In this document: positions 1-4,093 of the stretch, one piece after another
Layout of the letters: every line of letters begins with the position of its first letter
Numbering within the stretch: the first letter of the stretch is position 1
From: Clostridia bacterium
Lineage (GTDB): Bacteria; Bacillota_A; Clostridia; Christensenellales; Aristaeellaceae
Length of the DNA: 5,764 nucleotides
Direction of reading: 5' to 3'
NCBI GenBank assembly: GCA_017648805.1
Contig: JAGCIC010000130.1
Coordinates: 1 to 5,764 of the forward strand
Notes under the pieces: model-generated
The model's database searches: none
Seen by the model: only the letters and a program-made list of their open reading frames with translations
What the model was told of the DNA's origin: nothing
Position numbers and translations under genes: made by a program

Positions 1-7
1 CTCCTTT
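1..7 (-). promoter_or_regulatory. Ribosome binding site of a gene lying beyond the window
   Basis: Read on the minus strand, the last seven bases are AAAGGAG, a strong Shine-Dalgarno sequence preceded by an AT-rich stretch. A start codon would be expected a few bases outside the window, so another minus-strand gene probably follows plsC with a leader of only about 35 nt. This is inferred from the motif and the shared gene orientation; the gene itself is not visible. Confidence 0.5.
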
Positions 8-9
8 AA

Positions 10-44
10 TTAGCTATTGGCTAATAGCTGCCGGCTAACGGCTT
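10..44. repeat. Heptad repeat A with two small hairpins, overlapping the plsC stop
   Basis: Five heptamers in exact 7-bp phase (TTAGCTA, TTGGCTA, ATAGCTG, CCGGCTA, ACGGCTT) share a GCT core at 13, 20, 27, 34 and 41. Two stem-loops are embedded: AGCTATT (12-18) with AATAGCT (23-29), and GCCG (30-33) with CGGC (39-42). The plsC stop codon (35-37) lies in the loop of the second. It belongs to the AGCT-heptad family seen in every other spacer here. No T-run follows the hairpins on the minus strand, so a classical terminator is not supported. Confidence 0.6.
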
Positions 45-607
45 ATCTCCTCTATCCCCTTCTTTATCTTCTCCGTCAGCTCCTTCCTGTCGCGGGAGGA
101 GGTGAGGCGGGCGGCGGGGATGAGTTCGCCCAGCCTGATCCTTATGGGGCAGAAGGGCAGGTATCTGGAAAACATCCGCCCCGTCTGCACGGGCACCTGC
201 GCCCTCAGCGCGATGAACGAGGCGCCCTCCTTAAGCTCGTGCACCTTGCCGTCACGGTAGCGGTGCCCTTCGGGAAAGATCACCAGCGGCGCGCCGTCTT
301 TGAGCGTCTTGAGCGACGTCCTGAGCGCGTCCATGTCCGTGCCCTCCCTGTCCACGGGGAACGCCCCCGCGGTGCGTATGACCAGTGAGCCGAATTTGTG
401 TTTGAACAGCTGCTTTTTGGCCATGAAGCGCACGTTTTCGGGCATGAACAGGAACACCGCCACCGCGTCCATGAAGCTCTGGTGGTTGAGCGCCAGCACG
501 TACGCGCCCTCGGGCAGCCTGCCTTCCAGCTTCACGGGAAAGAACAGCACGGAGAGGGTCTTGAAGAAGTACCACAGGAATTTCCTGAAACGGGGATGCT
601 CTGTCAT
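35..607 (-). CDS. plsC: PlsC-like 1-acylglycerol-3-phosphate O-acyltransferase
   Basis: 190-residue lysophospholipid acyltransferase of the PlsC/LPLAT family, which moves an acyl chain onto lysophosphatidic acid to make phosphatidic acid at the inner face of the membrane. The catalytic H-x4-D motif is visible as NHQSFMD (His42, Asp47), the second block as GAFPVDREG (81-89), and the third as FPEGHR (111-116) followed by the usual lysine/glycine-rich stretch to about residue 128. The hydrophobic N-terminus (residues 11-25) may contact the membrane. It is slightly short for the family (commonly 200-250), with a compact C-terminal part after motif III. The start is supported by AAGGCGGAC (614-622) 6 nt upstream. 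The 102-bp gap to the upstream LRR gene contains repeats. The family is clear; acceptor specificity and the assignment as the main PlsC of the cell are inferred. Confidence 0.85.
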   Translation of the reverse strand: MTEHPRFRKFLWYFFKTLSVLFFPVKLEGRLPEGAYVLALNHQSFMDAVAVFLFMPENVRFMAKKQLFKHKFGSLVIRTAGAFPVDREGTDMDALRTSLKTLKDGAPLVIFPEGHRYRDGKVHELKEGASFIALRAQVPVQTGRMFSRYLPFCPIRIRLGELIPAARLTSSRDRKELTEKIKKGIEEISR

Positions 608-624
608 GGTTTTGTCCGCCTTAC

Positions 625-665
625 TTTAGCTTTTAGCTGTCAGCTTTCAGAGCGCCTGCGGGCGC
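625..665. repeat. Heptad repeat B with GC palindrome, plsC leader
   Basis: Heptamers TTAGCTT (626-632), TTAGCTG (633-639), TCAGCTT (640-646) and TCAGAGC (647-653) run directly into a stem-loop GCGCC (652-656), loop TGCG, GGCGC (661-665). It has the same organisation and orientation as the copies at 1560-1629, 3821-3899, 5222-5256 and 5402-5462. It lies a few bases upstream of the plsC ribosome binding site, so on the minus strand it would be in the 5' leader if plsC is co-transcribed with the LRR gene. Confidence 0.75.
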
Positions 666-698
666 GGGAAATGGATCTGCCGGAGAATCTCGTCGTTC

Positions 699-720
699 CG
701 GTTTATGCGTCATTGAGCGT
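699..720. repeat. Solo end of the 100-bp intergenic palindrome (fragment R4)
   Basis: The stretch CCGGTTTATGCGTCATTG (699-716) matches 5460-5477, the left end of element R3, except at its first base (C here, T there). The rest of the element is missing; the LRR coding sequence begins at once, and its TGA stop (710-712) falls inside the match. This is either a truncated element or an element end that now supplies the stop codon. Confidence 0.5.
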
Positions 721-1537
721 AGACCACGGCGATGCCGTTTTCCTTGCAGTAGCTTTCGGAGTAAGAGCCCTTGACGACAGAAGCGGTCAGGCCCGCGGGG
801 CAGCCGGCGAACGCGTCATTGTTGATGTTTATGATGCCGGCGGGCAGCGTGACGCTTTCGAGGCTCTCGCACTGTATGAACGCTTCCGTGCCTATGTACA
901 TAACGCTCTCGGGCAGGATGAGCTCCTTAAGCGAAATGCAGTTTTCGAACGACCTGTCGCACAGCACATAGACGCTGTCGGGCAGGGTCACCTTCTCCAG
1001 ATACAGACAGCTTGAGAACGCCATGTCGCCTATCTCCAGCGTGCCCTCGGCCACCGCGAACTCCGTCTTGTCCATGGGGCAGTACAAAAGGCGGCTGTCG
1101 GGCTTGCTGTACAGCGCGCCCTCCTTCTGCTCCAGATATTCGTGATCGGGAGAGACGTTGATTATCTTAAGCCTGTCGCAGTAAGCGAAGGGATTGTTGA
1201 AGAAGAGCCTTAAGCTGTCCGGCAGGGATACGCGCACCAGATCCCTGCACAGCATGAACGCTACGGCGCCCATACACGTGACGCCCTCGGGGATGATCAC
1301 CTGCTTTATGCCGTTTTGAAGAAAGAACGCGCCGTCGCCTATCGCCGTGACCGCAATGCCGTTCACTTCCGCGGGGATCTCCACGGTATCCGAAGCGCCC
1401 GTGTACCCCGTTATCTCCGCCGTGCCGTCTTCGCGCAGGGCGTAGGTGAAGTCCCCGGATCGGAGGGGCTCTTCCGCGAGCGCGGAAACGCCGAACATGA
1501 GCGCCAGAGCCAGGAGGACCGCCGTGAACCGTTTCAT
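710..1537 (-). CDS. Secreted BspA-like leucine-rich-repeat protein
   Basis: 275 residues. The N-terminus is a classic Sec signal peptide: basic MKR, a hydrophobic core at 5-18, and an SALA|EE cleavage site after about residue 21. Residues 52-247 are irregular BspA-type (LRR_5) repeats with the signature of IP/LP followed by the repeating G-x-x-AF-x-x-C units, for example IGDGAFFLQNGIKQVIIPEGV, IGDMAFSSCLYLEKVTLPDSV and IGTEAFIQCESLESVTLPAGI; about six to seven units. The C-terminus (KGSYSESYCKENGIAVVYA) is the cap common in such proteins. No sortase motif, C-terminal membrane anchor or dockerin is visible, so it is probably released or loosely attached. BspA-like repeats elsewhere mediate protein or host-surface binding; the ligand here is unknown. 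The start is supported by AAAGGCGG (1547-1554), 8-9 nt upstream. Confidence 0.85.
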   Translation of the reverse strand: MKRFTAVLLALALMFGVSALAEEPLRSGDFTYALREDGTAEITGYTGASDTVEIPAEVNGIAVTAIGDGAFFLQNGIKQVIIPEGVTCMGAVAFMLCRDLVRVSLPDSLRLFFNNPFAYCDRLKIINVSPDHEYLEQKEGALYSKPDSRLLYCPMDKTEFAVAEGTLEIGDMAFSSCLYLEKVTLPDSVYVLCDRSFENCISLKELILPESVMYIGTEAFIQCESLESVTLPAGIININNDAFAGCPAGLTASVVKGSYSESYCKENGIAVVYAQ

Positions 1538-1559
1538 ACCGAGTACCGCCTTTCGTATT

Positions 1560-1629
1560 ATAGCTTTTAGCTGTTAGAGCGGCGGCAGACGCCGCCGCGT
1601 AAGTGGACATTGGTCAAAAGTCATCGGTC
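1560..1629. repeat. Heptad repeat C with a perfect 8-bp GC palindrome
   Basis: AGCT-type heptamers ATAGCTT (1560-1566), TTAGCTG (1567-1573) and TTAGAGC (1574-1580) lead into a perfect stem-loop, GCGGCGGC (1579-1586), loop AGAC, GCCGCCGC (1591-1598). A second heptad series follows, with GG (or AG) at 1605, 1612, 1619 and 1626, again in 7-bp phase (ATTGGTC, AAAAGTC, ATCGGTC). The stem sequence differs from the GCGCC-TGC-GGCGC of the sister copies, but position and pairing are kept. It lies just upstream of the LRR gene ribosome binding site. Confidence 0.7.
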
Positions 1630-1668
1630 GTCGCCATAAGGCGGCAAAGATTGTTGCTTTCGCAGATG

Positions 1669-1775
1669 CGTCATCGCGAAAACGCGAACAGGGTGAGCGT
1701 CTGTGGCGATCCGTTCTTTTGTAATGGGGTCACGGATTGCCGCGTCACACACTTCGTGTGTTCCTCGCAATGACG
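1669..1775. repeat. Roughly 100-bp intergenic palindrome R1 (inverted copy)
   Basis: Bounded by near-perfect inverted ends CGTCATCGCGA (1669-1679) and TCGCAATGACG (1765-1775), with an inner pair GGCGATCCGT (1705-1714) against ACGGATTGCC (1732-1741) and a small hairpin ACACAC-TTC-GTGTGT (1747-1761). It has the CATTGCGAG / GTGGCAATCC type of end that I recognise from REP/MITE-like elements in many bacterial genomes. Its first 46 bases match the reverse complement of R2 with about three differences, so it lies in the opposite orientation to R2 and R3. No coding capacity; any mobilising enzyme is outside the window. Confidence 0.8.
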
Positions 1776-1781
1776 AATCGA

Positions 1782-1854
1782 CAACAGGCTGTGTAAGCCA
1801 CGCAGGAAAAACCGTTCCTTATGATCGAAATGCATCGCAGAGGCATTTCGATCA
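1782..1854. repeat. 73-bp hairpin block H1 downstream of mnmE
   Basis: 67 of 73 positions are identical to 4016-4088, without gaps. It contains a small AGGAA/TTCCT dyad and ends in a perfect 12-bp stem: TGATCGAAATGC (1822-1833), loop ATCGCAGAG, GCATTTCGATCA (1843-1854). At the fifth base pair this copy has C1826-G1850 where the sister copy has T-A, a compensatory change that argues for a functional or selected hairpin. On the minus strand it follows the mnmE stop. No U-tract follows, so intrinsic termination is not demonstrated; an mRNA 3'-end stabiliser or a repeat terminus are alternatives. Confidence 0.8.
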
Positions 1855-1864
1855 ATCTCTCTGC

Positions 1865-1898
1865 GTCGGAAAATACGCCGCAGGCGCTATTTTCCGAC
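1865..1898. repeat. Hairpin K formed by the last mnmE codons and their inverted copy
   Basis: Perfect 11-bp outer stem GTCGGAAAATA (1865 inwards on the plus strand) and TATTTTCCGAC (1888-1898), enclosing CGCC-GCA-GGCG with one bulged base. On the minus strand the 5' arm is the codons for the final Val-Gly-Lys of MnmE plus part of the TAG stop (1887-1889). The inner GCGCC-TGC-GGCG is the same palindrome core as in the heptad repeats. No T-run follows either arm. It could act as a 3'-end structure or be the end of the repeat that borders the gene. Confidence 0.7.
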
Positions 1899-3203
1899 AC
1901 AGAACGACTCGAACATCAGGCTTATCGCGTCCTCGCCGAGGGTCTCGCCCGTGATCTCGCCTATCGCCGCCAGGGCGTCGGTTATGTCCTGCCTTGCCAG
2001 GGGCAGGTAGGGCGCCGAGACCGCCCTTTTAAGCGCCGTGAGCGCCCTGTCCGCCGCGTCCATGTGGCGCAGGGAGATAAGCGCGCCGTCATCCTCCTTA
2101 AGGGGCAGCTTGGAATATATGGCGTCCGTAAGCTCCTTAAGCCCCTCTCCCGTGCGGGCGGAGATGACCAGGTCCGCGGCGTGGGGGCAGGTCTCCAGGT
2201 CGTCCTTGCTGCGGCACACTATGAACCTTTCGTCCTTCATGGCGAGCAGCTGCCTGTCCTCGTCGTTAAGGGGCCGGGAGCCGTCCAGCAGCAGAATCAC
2301 TGCGTCCGCGGTGTCGATCAGCTTTTTCGCCCGCTCGACGCCTATCTTCTCTATCGGATCGCCGGTCTCGCGGATGCCGGCGGTGTCGGTCAGGGTGAGC
2401 TTTACGCCGTTTATCTCTATAACTTCGCTGATCTCGTCCCGGGTGGTGCCGGGGATGTCGGTCACTATGGCGCGCTCGGTCCTGAGCAGCGCGTTCATGA
2501 GGCTGCTTTTGCCCGCGTTCGCCCGCCCGCAGATGACCGCGCGCGCGCCCTGTGAGATTATGCGCGCCCGGGCGGGGTCGGCGGCGCTTTCAAGGCGGGA
2601 GATCATCTCGTTTCCCGCTTTCCTGATGCTCAGAAGCGTGTCGCCCTCGTCGATCTCCTCGGGAAAGTCGCTCTGGGCGTCTATAAGCGCGGTAAGGGAA
2701 AGCAGGCGCTGTTTTATTTCCGAGATAAAGCCGCTTTCGCCGCCGCGCAGCCGGTCCACGCTGTTTCTGAGCGCCGCGGCGCTGTCGGCGGAGATCACGT
2801 CCATCACCGCCTGGGCTTCGGACAGGTCTATCCTGCCGTTTATGAACGCGCGGTAGGTGAATTCACCCCGCTCGGCGGGCGCGTCGCCCAGGGAAAGCGC
2901 GCGCTTCAATACCGCTTCGGCGGCAAGGCCCCCGTGGGTATGGATCTCGGCCACGTCCTGGCGGGTATAGGTGCGGGGCGCCTTGAAGAACACCGCCATG
3001 GCTTCGTCCAGGGGCCGCCCGTCCTCCCCCGTCACGTGGCCGTACACCATGCGGGAAGACATAAAGCGCGCCCCCGCGCGGGCAGGCGCGAAGGCTTGTT
3101 TGAGTATTCGTTTTGAGTCCGGGCCGCTGATCCGGACGATCGCGATGCCGCCCCTGCCGGGAGGGGTGGCTATCGCAGCGACGGTGGTGTCTATGTCGTG
3201 CAT
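1887..3203 (-). CDS. mnmE: tRNA uridine-5-carboxymethylaminomethyl(34) synthesis GTPase MnmE
   Basis: 438 residues. Works with MnmG to install the (carboxymethyl)aminomethyl group at C5 of wobble uridine 34, using a methylene-THF one-carbon unit. The N-terminal folate-binding domain starts with the family signature DTTVAAIATPPGRGGIAIVR (5-24). The G domain inserted in the helical domain has G1 GRANAGKS (226-233, including the potassium-coordinating Asn229), G2 TTRD (253-256), G3 DTAG (273-276) and G5 SAR (348-350). The G4 motif reads SKDD (332-335) instead of NKxD. The C-terminus ITGETLGEDAI...FCVGK carries the conserved Cys435. Slightly shorter than the usual 450-460. Only ATG 3203 fits the N-terminus, yet no Shine-Dalgarno precedes it: heptad repeats begin 7 nt upstream. 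The 52-nt gap from cvpA suggests co-transcription. mnmG is not in the window. Confidence 0.96.
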   Translation of the reverse strand: MHDIDTTVAAIATPPGRGGIAIVRISGPDSKRILKQAFAPARAGARFMSSRMVYGHVTGEDGRPLDEAMAVFFKAPRTYTRQDVAEIHTHGGLAAEAVLKRALSLGDAPAERGEFTYRAFINGRIDLSEAQAVMDVISADSAAALRNSVDRLRGGESGFISEIKQRLLSLTALIDAQSDFPEEIDEGDTLLSIRKAGNEMISRLESAADPARARIISQGARAVICGRANAGKSSLMNALLRTERAIVTDIPGTTRDEISEVIEINGVKLTLTDTAGIRETGDPIEKIGVERAKKLIDTADAVILLLDGSRPLNDEDRQLLAMKDERFIVCRSKDDLETCPHAADLVISARTGEGLKELTDAIYSKLPLKEDDGALISLRHMDAADRALTALKRAVSAPYLPLARQDITDALAAIGEITGETLGEDAISLMFESFCVGK

Positions 3204-3209
3204 GTTTTT

Positions 3210-3251
3210 CAGCTGTGAGCTGTCAGCTGTCAGCTGTTAGCTAACAGCTGA
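3210..3251. repeat. Six-unit AGCT heptad array D with a 22-bp palindrome, cvpA/mnmE spacer
   Basis: AGCT occurs at 3211, 3218, 3225, 3232, 3239 and 3246, always 7 bp apart: CAGCTGT, GAGCTGT, CAGCTGT, CAGCTGT, TAGCTAA, CAGCTGA. The last units form a perfect palindrome, core CAGCTGTTAGCTAACAGCTG (3231-3250) plus one more pair on each side. In RNA it could fold to a 9-bp stem with an AGCU loop. It nearly fills the 52-bp gap between the cvpA stop and the mnmE start. It lacks the GC palindrome and downstream modules of the other copies. Confidence 0.85.
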
Positions 3252-3255
3252 TATT

Positions 3256-3798
3256 TTACAGACCCTTGAACAGATTGGTTATGCCGAACACGTCCGCCAG
3301 GCCCTTGCCCGAAGCGAAGAAGCTGCCCAGTGCGCTCTCGCCCAGCAGGTCCAGGCTGCCCACCTCGCTCTGCAGGGGCACGGACACGGTGTTGATCACC
3401 GCCACGCCCACGCAGATGATGACGTAAGCCCTCACGATGCCCAGCACGCCGCCCAGCAGCGCGTCCACGCCCCTTAATTTGGGCACGCGGAACACGTTGT
3501 TTATAAGGTTCACGATCAGCATCAGCGCGCAGTAGGCGAGTATGAACACCACCACGTAGGAAATCACGTGGTACAGGTTCTGCCACACTTCGGGGCCGGC
3601 GTCCAGGTTGGCGGAGAGCCACTTCTGCAGGTTGGTGCCCATGAACGCGGTGTACAGCCTGCCTTCCAGCGCTCCAGCGATCAGGAACGCGCCGAACAGC
3701 GCCGCGCAGGCCAGCAGGCTGGTGATGAAGCCCTTCTGCAGGCCGGAGATGAAGCCGATAACGAGGACCGCGATTATGATGATGTCTATGATGCCCAT
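3256..3798 (-). CDS. cvpA: CvpA family membrane protein
   Basis: 180 residues with four predicted membrane segments (about 3-20, 24-43, 75-102, 113-139), the topology of the CvpA (colicin V production) family. The stretch PKLRGVDALLGGVLGIVRAYVI (96-117) matches the family's conserved D-x-x-LG-x-x-x-G-x-x-R block. The C-terminus is short and probably cytoplasmic or peripheral. The family was named from colicin V export in E. coli, and its molecular role in Firmicutes is poorly defined; proposals involve envelope homeostasis. ATG 3798 is chosen because it gives the hydrophobic start MGIIDIIIIAV and has a perfect GGAGGT (3804-3809) 5 nt upstream; the longer reading frame to 3873 would translate repeat DNA. 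It lies between dnaN and mnmE, with a 52-nt gap to mnmE. Confidence 0.85.
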   Translation of the reverse strand: MGIIDIIIIAVLVIGFISGLQKGFITSLLACAALFGAFLIAGALEGRLYTAFMGTNLQKWLSANLDAGPEVWQNLYHVISYVVVFILAYCALMLIVNLINNVFRVPKLRGVDALLGGVLGIVRAYVIICVGVAVINTVSVPLQSEVGSLDLLGESALGSFFASGKGLADVFGITNLFKGL

Positions 3799-3803
3799 AT
3801 TGG

Positions 3804-3809
3804 ACCTCC
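3804..3809 (-). promoter_or_regulatory. Consensus Shine-Dalgarno site of cvpA
   Basis: GGAGGT on the minus strand, 5 nt from ATG 3798. It decides the cvpA start against an in-frame ATG 75 nt further upstream that lies in repeat E. It is the best ribosome binding site in the window and contrasts with mnmE, which has none. Confidence 0.85.
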
Positions 3810-3820
3810 GTGGAGAATTT

Positions 3821-3899
3821 TTAGCTTTTAGCTGTGAGCTTTTAGCTGTTGGAATGCGCCTGCGGCGCGTCATTGGATAGCGGTTAGTGATCAGTGGTC
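3821..3899. repeat. Heptad-palindrome-heptad repeat E, cvpA leader
   Basis: Four AGCT heptamers (AGCT at 3823, 3830, 3837, 3844), then GCGCC-TGC-GGCGC (3856-3868), then a second 7-bp-phased series with GG/GA at 3875, 3882, 3889 and 3896 (TTGGA, GCGGT, GTGAT, GTGGT). Same order and orientation as repeats C and G. On the minus strand it ends about a dozen bases before the cvpA Shine-Dalgarno. Confidence 0.75.
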
Positions 3900-3905
3900 T
3901 CTCTG

Positions 3906-4009
3906 CGTCATTGCGAGACCCGCGCAGCGGGCCGTGGCAATCCGTTATTAATTCCTGACAGAAACGGATCGCCGCAGACGCTCACCATGTTCGCGTCTTC
4001 GCGATGACG
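3906..4009. repeat. Roughly 100-bp intergenic palindrome R2
   Basis: Ends CGTCATTGCGA (3906-3916) and TCGCGATGACG (3999-4009) are inverted repeats with one difference. The inner CCGTGGCAATCCGTT pairs with AACGGATCGCCGC near 3963-3975, and the left arm holds a CCCGC-GCA-GCGGG hairpin (3919-3931). Same orientation as R3 and reversed relative to R1, with which it shares about 43 of 46 bases at one end. Non-coding REP/MITE-like element. Confidence 0.8.
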
Positions 4010-4015
4010 CATCCG

Positions 4016-4088
4016 CAACAGGCTGAGTAAGCCCCGCAGGAAAAACCGTTCCTTTTGATTGAAATGCGTCGCAGAGGCATTTCAATCA
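4016..4088. repeat. 73-bp hairpin block H2 downstream of dnaN
   Basis: Sister of the block at 1782-1854, 67/73 identical and in the same orientation. The perfect 12-bp stem is TGATTGAAATGC (4056-4067), loop GTCGCAGAG, GCATTTCAATCA (4077-4088), with T4060-A4084 replacing the C-G pair of H1. It lies 5 nt beyond the dnaN stop on the minus strand, so it would form the first structure in the 3' untranslated RNA. No U-tract directly follows. Confidence 0.8.
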
Positions 4089-4093
4089 GTCCG

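Noticed and set aside
398..1015. Plus-strand reading frame across the plsC/LRR spacer
   Set aside because: It is antisense to both well-supported minus-strand genes and to the repeats between them, with no recognisable domain.
1557..1562. TATAAT on the minus strand upstream of the LRR gene
   Set aside because: A transcript start 6-7 nt downstream would fall in the ribosome binding site, and the -35 region would be the GC palindrome. It arises from a heptad unit (AGCTATAA).
1822..1898. Hairpins after mnmE and dnaN as Rho-independent terminators
   Set aside because: Stems are strong but no run of T follows on either strand, so they are reported as repeats with a possible 3'-end role.
1821..2555. 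Long plus-strand reading frame starting with MIEMHRRGISI
   Set aside because: It starts inside hairpin block H1 and then runs antisense through mnmE. The similar start of the frame at 4055 comes from the repeat, not from a shared gene.
3210..3251. CRISPR-like array
   Set aside because: The units are 7 bp, contiguous and without spacers; no cas gene is present.
3799..3873. Upstream in-frame ATG giving a 25-residue longer CvpA
   Set aside because: The extension is basic, is encoded by repeat E, and is contradicted by a perfect GGAGGT 5 nt before ATG 3798.
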